Position numbers and translations under genes: made by a program. The notes below the pieces were generated by a model. That model was given only the letters and a program-made list of their open reading frames with translations, was not told where the DNA came from and did not search any database. Shown here piece after piece: positions 1 through 11,530 of a stretch of DNA of 33,301 bases (the first letter of the stretch is position 1; each line of letters starts with the position of its first letter). Source of the DNA: Pezizomycotina sp. ARF18 (Eukaryota; Ascomycota); NCBI GenBank assembly GCA_002224055.1, contig AZLU01000210.1, positions 39,791 through 73,091 of the forward strand, given 5' to 3'.

Positions 1-2367
1 TATAAAGCTTTCAGGTTTCCTAAATTTTTATCAAAATAGAAGGAGCGAGAGAAATAGTAGAGTTTGAGGTGTGCTCTCCGAAATGTTCCTGATACCCGCT
101 TGCTTTATCTCACGAAACTATTTTACGCCAGCTTGATGCGTATATCAGATATTCGTATTATTATATCTTGACTCTCTCTGAATACATACATATAGATACG
201 TATATTATAGGACTATTTTAGATATCAATATTACCACCAATAAGCCTTACTAATACGCACACGAGCTTAAACTATAGAATAACATCGCATTCACACTGTA
301 CGAACTAAGGCAGGAGATGGCAAAGTGCTGGGATAAATCCCGTGCTATCATGGTACTGTGCCATTTCTTATGTGAACGAGTAAATTTTTCAGTGTCGCGG
401 ACAGTGAAGCACAGGGGGGACATCGATGCAGCCCGTCTCTCTCGCAAGAACCTTGAAAACTAAATCATTTTCTTCGTAGCTATATTACCTGAAAGAAAGA
501 GAAAGGGGAAACATCTCCGTCTACACGCAAGATATGTAATTTACGGATACAGCAATCCCATCGAATTTTAGCTCTTCAAGCTCAATCAGAGGTTACAATA
601 TTGCCACGTGCTAGCAAGCATAAGCACAATATATGGACGTCGAAATGCCTGAAGCGTACTTTGTAGCGATAGACATTAGAAAAATTACCTTAGTTCATAC
701 ATGCATCTCGACATTACTTATTAATAGTGCTTTTGAAAGGTGCACTCAAGACTCTTGATATCGATTATCAAGCTTGTTTTAATTTACTTCAGCCCAGATT
801 AGGAAAGGTATCCGTTGACATCACGATACGGAGTAGAGAGTAAATATATATTACCCTGCTTCCCACAAACTCCAATCCAACAAATAATAAGCTCAACTGG
901 TGATCATAAAGAAACAGTTTTTTCTTTTATATGACTCGAAGCCGATATATCTTGTAGGATCGGATAGGTATAATACTGATTTCGGATACAAAACCGGGCC
1001 GTATACGTCGGATACCTGTTGTAGATGTCATTCCCGCTTTTAATTATGCTCATCAGAAAATCTTCATCTTGTCGACTCCACTGCGTTTCTCAAGGCAGTT
1101 ATACTTTCACGTCTCTCTGCCCTGTTTCTAGAGCTCGGACTACGTCAGCTGTTCAAAGTCAAGAACGATCGATACAAGTATCCTTACTCGTACAAGATCT
1201 AAGGAGGGAAGATTCATTGATCTAGAAAAATAGCTAGCCTTGTCATGTATTTTAAAAAATTTCTATATATTGTTTCAAGTACTATTCGACCAGTGCTAAA
1301 AGGCCCGTTCGGATCCTCCGCTTCAAGTTCCCGTTAAGGCAAAATAGGCACCGAATTCTTAATGACTTTGACAGGTTACATCCGCCCTCGTATTTAGGCT
1401 ATTGCTTTATGTTTTATAACCCCTCGGGGAAATTTTAAATTCTCGAAGGCGACGAGTAGTGAGGCTCAGAACGAAATATACGAGCTAACTGCAACTTCGC
1501 GGAAAGAAGGGAAATACTATCTGCGGGCTGGAGAGAGTGCTGCTCGAGAGATCTAGATGACAGGTTACTCTCATGAGTTACGTTTACGTTTATTTCGTGT
1601 CTCTTACCTATTTAGAGGAAAGCTATGCGAAATCATTCAAGTTAATATATATGAAACTTCTGATCTCGAATATTCTTTGCTTGAAGTTATCCATTCATAT
1701 ATATACGAGACGCAATTTCCGTGCTGGTTTATAATATCTCATAAGACAAAAGTTGGAATCATCGACTGGGAGCCTCGTGGTGTTGTAATTTACGCAATGT
1801 ATGGTATTTATTTAACATTGCTGGTTGGTCATATACTGGGTGTTTCAATGGATCAAGTTGTAAGTTTTCGCGCCGGGAATCGTATATATTTGCCTCATTG
1901 AAAAAAGGCTTTCCTTTGAGACATGATATGCTTCTTGAGATACATTGAACATACCTAGCTTTGGAGAGCAAATGATACTACAGTTATATTGGGAAATGTG
2001 TAGATATGGATAGCTGCAGGGCTGAACGTGATTTTCCTGAAATTACTTCCAGACCCGTCCACAGACATTCAATGATGCATTATTCCAAGTATTCTACGCT
2101 GTGCGAGCAGTTGGTCTACTTCACGCTCGGATATATCATTGTCAATTTTATAGATTGAGCATCATTAGAGATAACAAATCGCCACTTGGTCTCGAATCCC
2201 ATCTACATGGGGTCCTTATAGGCCTAAGGCAGCCTCGGAACAAATTGCCATTGCAATCGCTACTTAACGCCATGTCCTTAATGATCGTTCAAGTTCCGCG
2301 CCTAATTTTTGATATAGGTGCCAGCCATTAATGTATTTAGAGCTATGCGCGCTTGCCGTTCTCTAAT

Positions 2368-2389
2368 CTGTATCGCTCGAGCGGTACAG
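2368..2389. repeat. Near-perfect 22-bp palindrome
   Basis: Two 11-base arms are reverse complements around the centre CTCGAG, with a single T/G mismatch. It lies inside the desert, so it may be a chance survivor, a protein-binding site or a transposon relic. No neighbouring gene explains it. Confidence 0.5.
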
Positions 2390-3954
2390 ACGTAGATTGC
2401 AAAAAACTTATCATGGAAAATAGGCGATATAGCAGCTTTGTTTACCTTTAATTCGGAGCGGTTCTATCACAATATTAATCGAGGTGAATGCTTGAATGCT
2501 TTCAATTCCCTGAAACATTATATATGACTTTAACTCCGTCTAATTGATGTCTACGTAGTTACTGAGATACATTACTCAAGTAGGTACATCGCCAACCTTC
2601 GAGCTTGCGAGAAGAGACAGGAAGCATAACCTAATGAAGGACATGGCAGTACTACAACAAGGGAAATATATTAGAACATATATGGGTAGCCTTATATATA
2701 CCGAAAAAACGAAACATCAACTGCTACCTGTGCTTACTCCACTGCATATAAGTTATCTTACCATTTATAAAGAAAGCTTAATACTATTAAGTAGATTAGA
2801 TTTTTGAAAAGGGAACAGGGAGCACGCTTTCTAGCTTACTAATATTATTTTATTCATGACTAAGTGTGTAAATCGTCATGCTTAAATACATGTTTTATGT
2901 AACTACTAGTCCATAGATTGCTTAAAAGTATCCGTTAGCCTTAAGATATACGTTATCTTACGCGTAGTATTTATTCTTAGTTACTTAGAAAACGCATTTT
3001 GTATAAACGATACAACTGTGGCCACGTTCTCTCCCCTTCGGGACTATCAATCGTAGCATAAAAGCATAAATGCAGTCTCCTCATTACAGCTCAACAGGTT
3101 TATACTACGTCAGCGACGTTCGAACTGGGATACGAAAGACTGTGATCATTTCATCAGCTAGATGAATCCGTCCGAGAGGAAATCCAGAATAGTACCGAAT
3201 GCATACTACTGAAAAACGTCTTGATGTACTCCAGAAAACGACGATATGCATAGCCAGTTGTCTACTTGGATACCTCATCAGGTAACGAACTTTGCATTTT
3301 GGCATCTTCGTCTCCTTTGTTATATCTAAGTATTGTATGTTTACATTGTGCGCTTCATTAGGAATACTCTTATCTCTCCTCAAAGGGCCGAAGTGGGCGT
3401 GGACGTTAAGGATCTTTCCGGATAATTTAACCAAATATCACCATCACGTATCAACGCAATTAGCTGATAGCATATTATCACTCGCTGAGTACCTATTAGC
3501 TATACTTAGGTAGCTTTGCAAATTGATTATTATAATTTCACGTTTTAGAGAGTTTTCCGAGTTAATGATCATTTGAATTTAGAGTCGTGATGCACGGGAG
3601 GGTTCGAACCCAGGCAGCAATTGCCCTTTCCTCCAAGCAAACGAATGCCTTTAACCTGTAGCTCCTTAAATAAAAAATTCCACTACCCCTTCACCTCTGC
3701 AATAAAAGTAAGTATGGCCCCAACTTGGTACTAGCGTTCAATCTACCTTACTAATATATCTCACTACTACAGTGCAACAGGTTGCAGGCCGGGCCCTAAG
3801 ATAATGGATTTCGGCGGATACGTGTTACGGCCAGCCGGTCGAGTATTTCCCCAATACTGGTGGTTGTTCCCTAAGATACTGTAACAAACCAGACATACAC
3901 CGGTGTAACTCGGTCCCTGTGAGTTATCTTTTTGTTAAATTTTCCTACTAACGC

Positions 3955-3976
3955 TTTTTTTTTTTTTTTTTTTTTT
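3955..3976 (+). repeat. Poly(T) tract, 22 nt
   Basis: An uninterrupted run of T, one of many long A/T homopolymers in the window. The exact length is uncertain given the probable homopolymer errors. Confidence 0.8.
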
Positions 3977-5197
3977 ATAATTCAGGTTCATCGTGACGAC
4001 TGGCATATAGAGACTGGGGAGCTTTTCAAGCAACATCTCGACGAAAAAGCAAGCACTATCAAGCACTAGCGTCTGATACCTTAACCTGTACGTGAGTATT
4101 GCGGTTTGAATTTTTTTTTGGATTTAGAAAGACATATCGTTGTGGGGGAGCTTGTGTTTATAGAAGTGGACCAATGTTTGTTTAACATTTTCCTTCGTTA
4201 TATATTCCGATAGATCCAGGAAACAAAAGGGTCTATACAATGGCTATCCATGATCTAGGTAAGTAATTATACATATGCATCAAGGTATCGTGTCGATGAA
4301 TAGCCAACGCTACTGAGTGCTCCGGATACTAAGACATTATTGATGCTAATTTCATTAAAACTTTACTGCAATGCTAGATTCATCAGTCCATGATTCTCAC
4401 AGGTTATTTAGTATATGTATTTTGGTAGTTTTAAGTAGCTAACAGTTTGTAGAAGTAAAACAGTTCATATCGGATATCTCAAATTCTCATTATCAAGATT
4501 GATGCAATCTAATAGTTAATTAAGCGTATAAGTTGAAAGGCTATATTTACACGTCGCCCAAGGCATATGCAGGTTAATCAGCCGGTGTTAAGTTCTCTCT
4601 AGGAATTGCTATTGGTGCTAGTAACAGCTACTGCTTAAGCTTCGTTAATTCTGGCAAGCAAAGGACGTGTAGCTTAAAGAATAATACGTTCGTTTTGTTA
4701 TAGGCGGTCGGACACCAGGTCAGGTTTGTTCTATCACATAATCTAACGTACTAACGACTCTAGAATTCGACAAATCTGCTGGCCGTTATAAAAAAACACG
4801 TTTATAAGCCACTGCACTGCACACGCTAAACTGCTATATGTGAGAGTCTAAACCTCCGGATATATATGCGTATCTATATATCACCACGGCATAATAAGCT
4901 GCACTTTGACAAACTGCATCGAGTCGAACGGGTCCATCTGTTCAAAGAAAACAAAGGACCCCGTAAACCAATGCCTCAGAATCTATTTACTTAGCTTCCG
5001 GAAGATATAAATTGGAGATATATTCGGTAAAAAGGCAAACGACGTTCAAATCTAACCGGTCTTCGGGCTGTTTCTTCTCAGTTTACACAACAAGCTTGCA
5101 TTAAAGGCTTGCTCTAACTCCACCGATACTGCGGTAAAATCTAATTGAACAGTTATACATTTGTATGTAACAATAGCATTACAGCGCACAGGCCACG

Positions 5198-5302
5198 AAA
5201 AAAAAAAAAAAAAAAAGGTCAAGTGGCCACCTTGCCCACGAAGCTATGGTGCCGCCGTTAGGTCGGCATCAATTCCTCGTGTTTTTTTTTTTTTTTTTTT
5301 TT
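5198..5302. repeat. Poly(A) and poly(T) flanking a 65-nt segment
   Basis: A run of 19 A (5198-5216) and a run of 21 T (5282-5302) bracket a comparatively GC-rich 65-base segment. The two tracts are complementary and could form a hairpin stem. The bracketed segment resembles no RNA family I recognise. Confidence 0.6.
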
Positions 5303-5662
5303 AATATATACTTTACTTATAATAATCCTTTTCAATGCTTTCCTGTTACCTAAACACTGAGTCCAGTCAATATTCTTCTTTCTTTCTTTTTCTCGGGGCT
5401 CCACACTTCGTAGCTTCATAGGTATTGGAGCAAGTCCCCACATGAAGAAAATCTAGCACAGCTAGTTCGACGGGTCGGTAAGAGGCGGTTCCATCCAAGT
5501 GGGAATTCTGCACAGTCTAACAGCACCAAATGCAACAGAACGATCCAATTTGGATACCATGGACGTTCATAAACGTTATACTGGCTGTTTCTATAGGAAG
5601 CTGTGATATTGATGGTTAGTTATAATACCAAGCACCAAGCAAGTGCTATAGATGTTTATGAG

Positions 5663-5752
5663 ATAAAAAAAGAGGAGGAAGGAAGAAAGGAAAGAAGGAA
5701 GAAATAACAATGAAAAGAAAAAGAAATGAAAGAAAAAGGAAAAAAAAGAATG
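5663..5752 (+). repeat. Polypurine (A/G) tract
   Basis: About 90 bases made up almost entirely of A and G, in GGAA/GAAA-like units. A frame through it (from 5710) encodes only Lys/Arg/Glu low complexity, and I do not call it a gene. Confidence 0.6.
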
Positions 5753-5944
5753 AGAACAGTCAGTATGTACTAGTAGACCAATATCCGGGGTCTGCCTTTC
5801 GTGCCGCCCTACTACTGCTTGCCTGCAAGTATCCCAATTTCTGTCACAAAAATTTACGAATCACACAAATCTCTCTTAAAGCGAAATGCTTCTCCACGCC
5901 ACGGCCAATAAACCGGATTCAAAGGCTACCAGCGATTCAAAATT

Positions 5945-5980
5945 AAAAAAATAAAAATAAAAATAAAAATAAAAAAATTA
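5945..5980 (+). repeat. (AAAAAT)n microsatellite
   Basis: Tandem AAAAAT units. An almost identical array recurs at 7957-7992. Confidence 0.75.
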
Positions 5981-6401
5981 AAAGCATTTGAGCGAGCGTT
6001 AGTGTAGGAATTGACGATGTTCTGTAATTCAGCTTCGTATACGTAATTATTGATTGATCTCTACAACCAAGGTATTTCTCCCTCGTGTCTACTCCCGAGA
6101 AGAAAAAAGAAAAAAAAAGCGGCGCCGTGAGACTAGTAGTTTATAGGTAATTAGCAATAGTAGTGTTCCCATTCCTATACTTTACGCGACTTGAGGCTAA
6201 CCTGGATAACGGTATACTAGCACTGCGACATTAAGTGATGGTTCAAACTTCACGCTAGAAATCCTCAGGCCTATTTAACCTAGCTATATCTGTTAGTGTT
6301 ATAGTAATGATTCTAGCGAACAATTAAGTTTATTGCTGGTTACAAGTTTTTCTTCTTCTTCCTCTGGGCTTAAATAAGCGAGATGGTGATGTTGGGTAGA
6401 G

Positions 6402-6500
6402 TAATAAAAAACAATTGATTTTTTATTATTTATTTATTATTTATTAATTTTATAATTAAATTAAATTAAAAATATATTACTTAAGTATTATTATTACCCG
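6402..6500. repeat. Extreme AT-rich tract
   Basis: About 100 bases almost devoid of G and C, made of TTTA and TTAAA units. There is no coding potential. Confidence 0.6.
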
Positions 6501-7523
6501 TATTTAATTTTTATTCTCGAGGTTCAAGCTATGAAGTAAACAACATCTCCGCTCTTCGCCCACTTGACATTAAACGATGTAACTCGTATACGGCCTCTCA
6601 TCTACCCACCTTTCTAGACGATTCTCTTCGCTCACCAACATCGCCAACCCATGACAATCTTTTTCAGAGCTTGCTTTCCAATCGCTATCCATCTCAAGAG
6701 CTCCAAAAAATATCGGTATCCTTCTGGAAAGCTCTCAAGGCACTTCCGCTGCAATCACACCCCCCTGTCTCCTCTATATATCTTTCTTCTTTAATTTTCA
6801 GGATTTGATTGGTTCTTCTTCTTCGAGGAAAAAAGAAAGCTAATTGGATACCCTATAAACCCTGTACTTTTTTCGGGCATAATAACTGATATTCCGAAAA
6901 GGCTTGCTTTGGCTTTTAGCTCGATTTCCTTTTCATTCCCAGCTTCTCCCGACCCACTATCTCTTTTTTTCGTTTCTTTTTCTTCGGCTTTGATGCTCTC
7001 TCAGCCCATTCAACAAAAGAGAGACAATACAACTGCCTAGTGCTGTACACACTTTTTTTTTTTTTTTTTAAGCGTTCCCAAAGAGCGGGGAATGATAAAA
7101 TTTTTGATAACGCGCAATATCTGTATCTACTTACTGTACATGACCCATAAGGCGACGACGCAGCGTACTTTTGTTCCACCACCAGCAGCATCGGGGGAAT
7201 TTCTTTAAACAGGTTGGCGTTTTTTGCCTTCGTAAGGTTCGAACTCCCCCACACAGCAGAGGCAGCCTTTTCTACAAGGTCGACAAATCCGGTATACCAA
7301 TATGGAGGGGGATAGACCTGACCAGGACGTTCTAATTTTTTTTTTTTCACAAGGATCACGAAACGTAGTCCAACTCGCCTTGTTGAAAGTGCATTTCAGA
7401 AATACCGTCCAATCTTATACGAAGAGGTAAAGCAAAAGACACAAAACAGACAAGGAGGGGTAGACGACCGCGAGAAATATCTGCTAATCCCACGGCCGAG
7501 CGATGCCTATCGTAAGTATGATA

Positions 7524-7554
7524 TTTTTTTTCTTTTTTTTTTTTTTAAAAAAAA
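7524..7554. repeat. Poly(T) running directly into poly(A)
   Basis: A T-run broken by one C is followed at once by eight A, so the tract is self-complementary. The same arrangement occurs near 13,606 and 24,541. Confidence 0.7.
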
Positions 7555-7956
7555 GGAAGCCCCCACTCTCCGTCCGGGTCAAGTTGCTGCAATAGCAAGA
7601 CAACTAGAAGTGGTCACTGGAAAGTGCTGCTAATTTATAAAAAAAATTTGCCAGTGACATCCCACCGTATGTACATAACTGCATGTATATATATCCAAGC
7701 CACCGCGCAACGGTTCGCTCCAAAAAAAAAAATGGAGAGAGAACGAGAGGAATTCTTACGTATCAAGATTTAAAGAGGTAGAGATGCATTCCAAGTTCAA
7801 CAAAGTTTGAAATAGAATAATAAAGGCTGCTCGGCGAGAGAGTTTCCGCCGACAAATCAAGATGTATATTTTGCAGCTATATTCCTGCCTCTCTCGCAAA
7901 TCACGTACTGTCGCATCAACAAAATCTTGGGTCAAAGCAAGCCGATGTTGGAAGCG

Positions 7957-7992
7957 AAAAAAAATAAAAATAAAAATAAAAATAAAAAAATA
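7957..7992 (+). repeat. (AAAAAT)n microsatellite
   Basis: Second copy of the array seen at 5945-5980. It sits inside an open minus-strand frame that reads as a Phe/Ile-rich stretch, which argues against that frame being coding. Confidence 0.75.
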
Positions 7993-9165
7993 AGAAAAGA
8001 AATGAGAGAAGCACCCCAACCACCCAGGAAAAGAATAGTCTCGAAGACCCCTCCTATACATGGCTACGCCACGTCTGCGCTGTAGAGTTTAACAACACGC
8101 CCCGGAGCGCTAAAATTTATTTTGATTAGGAGGGTCTATGATACTAGGAAAAGAAATTGAACTACAAGGAAAAAAAAAGCAAGGAAAGAAAAGAGAAGGG
8201 AGAAGCAGAACCCGCAGGGAAATGCAGACCACCATCGAGAAACAAAAAAAAAAATCAGAGAAAGGGAAAGAGAGAAAGAAAATGGTGCTGGCAATGACAA
8301 CAAGCGTCCTCAGAGCGTGGAAAATAGAACGGTAGACCCGGGGGGTGGGGCGAGCTGCTCGCTATCTCAAGGGGTCTCCATGATGTCGTCGGCGCCAGAA
8401 AAGTCTATACTAGACCTGTTTTATAAGTATATTACTTTCTGCTCGAAACTGATTAAACTTCTAAGAAAACAGAGGGTTCCTATATTGTGGGTGTGAACCC
8501 AGCTGAGGGAAGAATAAAAAGCATTTGCTCCTGCGTAATATCAGAAGTATAATAAATATTATAATTAAAAGGAGACCGTTGAGCAAAAGCAGAAACTCTT
8601 AATATAAGAAGAGGTTAATAGATATTTATATAAATTTGGAGCTATAAGGTAAGTTTTTATAACTCTCCTGGTGGTATATACAGGTAGGATTCTTCTTGGT
8701 TTAAAACACACGATTGATACAGACAACAATCTATTCAAGATAATAACAATACCAAGACCGAGAACAGCAATCAAGTGAACACTTAAGTGAACGTTTCTCT
8801 GTTATATTATATTGTATTATTCACACTTATTTCCTACATTTCTATTCACGCTCCTTAAAATAATAGTATAAATTACTAGATAATGTATAGTTGAGTATTC
8901 TTAATCTATACTGTACTACCAAGTGAGATACAACAATAATAATAATATATACTTATAGTCAAAATCTAATTAAAATAAAGGATACTATCCTATTTAAAAG
9001 GAGAGAATACAGTAATATATTAGTTTTGAAGATAAAATATAAATTTGTGCACTTACAGTATATAGGAAACAATTATTATTTTTATTTATATATTATATAT
9101 ATAGTAGAAAACAAATATTTATATATATATAAAAATTGGAATATCGACGTATTATTATCTATCCC

Positions 9166-9240
9166 TTCCGGGCGATAGCGTTTGTCACTATCGTCACCTT
9201 TTTGACATCTGATAGCGAGAGGCGTTTGTAGTGATTATTA
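9166..9240. repeat. GC-richer patch with hairpin and repeated motif
   Basis: CGATAG and CTATCG form an inverted repeat with a 9-base loop, in a GC-richer island within very AT-rich DNA. The motif GCGTTTGT occurs twice about 50 bases apart. Nothing else identifies it. Confidence 0.4.
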
Positions 9241-9263
9241 AATCAAAAAAAAAAGAGAGAAAA

Positions 9264-9331
9264 TAAATAATAATTTATTTATTTTATTTTATTTTATTTT
9301 ATTTTATTTATTTTATTTTATTTTATTTTTT
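9264..9331 (+). repeat. (ATTTT)n microsatellite
   Basis: Tandem ATTTT units with a few ATTT variants, next to the right border of the desert. A shorter array of the same unit occurs at 24,514-24,540. Confidence 0.8.
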
Positions 9332-9599
9332 CACACACACCCTTCTCTCCTATTCCTCCCACAACACTTTAATTTTCTTTCTTTTTTTTTTTTTTTTTTT
9401 AATAATAGCGCACCAAAAGTCACAAACGAAATACTACCAGTATATACAGTACGTACATACCGGTACATTAAGTAGGTAACGTCTTATTTGTTATATACGT
9501 TCTCTCTTTTCTATTGTTACTTAGAAAATAAATAAAAAAAATAACATATACGGCCCACCAAAATAGAGTAAAAACCGAGTGAGAAAGGGATAAGAGATA

Positions 9600-10210
9600 G
9601 AGATACCAGTTATCGCTGCACATTTTTCTATTCTTTCATCCATTCATTCCTTCCTTTCTTTTTTCCTTTCTTCTTTCTTCTATCGGTGACTTGCCTTCAA
9701 ACCTTTGCTGCTGCTGAACCTCTTCCTCCTTTTTTGCTCCTCGTTGCCGGAAGAAACGCGTTTGTGGGTTGGATTGTCCCTTTGGGGAAGCTGTGTACTT
9801 CAAGGAAATTCTCATAAGGAAAAAAAAAAAAAAAAGGGTAAGGACTCCTCCTTTCCAAACAAGCTTCCGTCAAATATCATCCAACGAGGCCCGATAGATA
9901 TCATAATTCATTTTCAGTTTTCTTCTCCCCCCTACGGTAGTCTCCCTTCGTGGCTCTCTTCCTTCTCCATCTCTCATTCTGCCTTTCATCATAACTCAGC
10001 TGTGTTTCTCCTCTGTTCTTGTCTTTTATTTCGCCATCCGTTCCCTCCTAGCCCCTCTCTTGTTTTGCGAAATTTAAGATCATTCAAGGCGTTTTTCTTT
10101 TTCCTTTTTCTTTTCCTCTCTCCTACGAAATTTGGGACATATTTTCACCCCTTCTTTCTTCACAACCCCCTTCATAAAAGATATTTATTCCGTCCAACTG
10201 CTCTATTTGA

Positions 10211-10244
<34 letters not shown>

Positions 10245-11530
10245 TTCTTCTTCTTCTTCTTCTTCTTCTCTATTAGTAGAGCCTCACCGCGAAGTTGGTT
10301 GCTGATACTTAACCTTTCCTCACGTATTTGAAATTTCTGCAGATTTCGGAGAGACAGCGAGTTTTTGTTTTCCGAATTTCGATTTATTTTAGGGTCGCTT
10401 TTCTTGCCTTGCATCACTTCGAATAACCCCTCGAGAGACTTTTCGTCAAGCTTAAGCGTGAATACTTCCCGCAAAAGCACTCGAGGAAGATAACAGAATA
10501 GAAATAAAATTTCCGGAACGTGCGCGTTAAAATCTGCCCTCGTAGCGGAAGATAACGATATCCGAAAGGTTCGTTGCAATCAAACTCCTGGTTTCCTCTT
10601 ATCGTTTCGCTTTCACCCCTTGGTTTTCGCTTGCAACGAAACACGCTCTACATCCTTCGTACCCTTACGATTTCGGTCTGTCAAAAATAAACGTCGCCGC
10701 GATCCCTTGAGCCTTGTGGAAAGAGGTGCGTGAGTGAATGTGGGGATACTTGGAATATGAACGTCTTTGCGCTGCCGCACGTTCTCCACTGGTTTTTCTC
10801 GGGGCTTTACAAGCCATCTTGTCCTTTCCGCGAAACAATCATATTGAAAAAATAGCACGATACCTCGGGCAACGCAACAAACCAAAGCACTTGGGAAATT
10901 GCTATCATGTGCAACTTTGGAATACCTTCTCCTTTGGACAGACACAAATAATTTCCCCCCTTATGACAAAAGAAGAAAAACGGGACTGAAAAAAGCAAAG
11001 AGAACGGAAGAGACTAGAGTCAGGAGTGAGGTAAACAGACGAAGAAGGGATGAAAGAAGATGCAAATCTTAGAAGTGGTTGACAGTATCCGCTGCAAGTG
11101 GAGAAGTTTGTTTGAGGAATATTACCCAAGCATCTGCGGCCTCTCTGCCTTCTTACCTCCCTTCACCCTTGTCTTTCTACCTCCATTCTTTCCAGCAGGT
11201 TATTTATGCAAGGCTAAAAATATTTTCCGGGCGCGTTCATTTCCCTGCCTTATTCCGCTTCGTCTGAAATACCGAGGAAGAGGGGCAAAATGACTTGGAA
11301 GGGTGAGCAGGGATGAGCGCGAACTATTTTGCTGCCATTATAAATCAATAAAATTTCCCGCAAGAAAATTGTTTATTATCGCGCGATCGCTCTAGTGGCT
11401 AAGAAAACACTAATAATTTTCATTAGGTCCCAGATCTGTCGCCTCAAAAAGGGCTCGACGCGCTTGAACCTTGTTGGTTCATCCTGTACAAACACTTCGG
11501 CAATATTAGCGTCTGCGAACATATCCGACA
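9600..11530 (+). other. Spacer and likely promoter/leader upstream of the Ras gene
   Basis: Long pyrimidine-rich stretches (9,640-10,280) contain a (TCA)n-(TTC)n microsatellite at 10,213-10,269 and a poly(A) tract at 9,820-9,835. Several open frames exist, such as one at 9705-10331, but they are driven by low-complexity TTC/TCA and CT tracts and contain no domain. The pyrimidine-rich strand agrees with a transcribed fungal promoter and leader reading rightwards into the GTPase. I could not place a transcription start or a leader intron. Confidence 0.45.
10213..10269 (+). repeat. (TCA)n-(TTC)n compound microsatellite
   Basis: About eleven TCA units pass directly into about eight TTC units. 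In one frame this reads as poly-Ile then poly-Phe and on the other strand as poly-Met then poly-Lys, so open frames across it are artefacts. Confidence 0.85.

Larger units (their letters stand above)
1..9600. other. Gene-poor, AT/TpA-rich desert with RIP-like composition
   Basis: No open frame here looks like a real protein. The longest (1557-1901 and 6916-7359) have no recognisable motif. The DNA is rich in TA steps and poor in CA steps. A hand count of 781-1020 gave about 26 TpA to 27 ApT, and (CpA+TpG)/(ApC+GpT) of roughly 21/25, which is in the direction expected after repeat-induced point mutation. I could not recognise a parent transposon, terminal repeats or a tRNA gene. Inference: a mutated repeat block, or centromere-like or subtelomere-like DNA. 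Composition relaxes near 9.6 kb, where pyrimidine-rich genic DNA begins. Confidence 0.6.

Noticed and set aside
1557-1901. 114-codon open frame in the desert
   Set aside because: No domain, no low-complexity-free homology that I recognise, and it lies in RIP-like DNA where chance frames of this size occur.
3590-3665. Possible tRNA: GGGTTCGAACCC resembles a T-arm, and on the minus strand GCTACAGGTTAAAGGC resembles a D-arm
   Set aside because: The T-stem does not pair properly in either orientation and no matching 7-bp acceptor stem exists. At most a decayed tRNA-like relic.
7756-8061. 101-codon minus-strand frame
   Set aside because: Its centre is the (AAAAAT)n microsatellite read as Phe/Ile repeats; the flanks match nothing I know.
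9705-10331. 208-codon open frame upstream of Ras
   Set aside because: Driven by poly-pyrimidine DNA and the TCA/TTC microsatellite (poly-Ile/poly-Phe); no domain. More likely promoter or leader.
10172-10945. Several minus-strand frames with basic composition
   Set aside because: They overlap each other and the microsatellite (poly-Lys/poly-Met). No motif or start context supports a gene.
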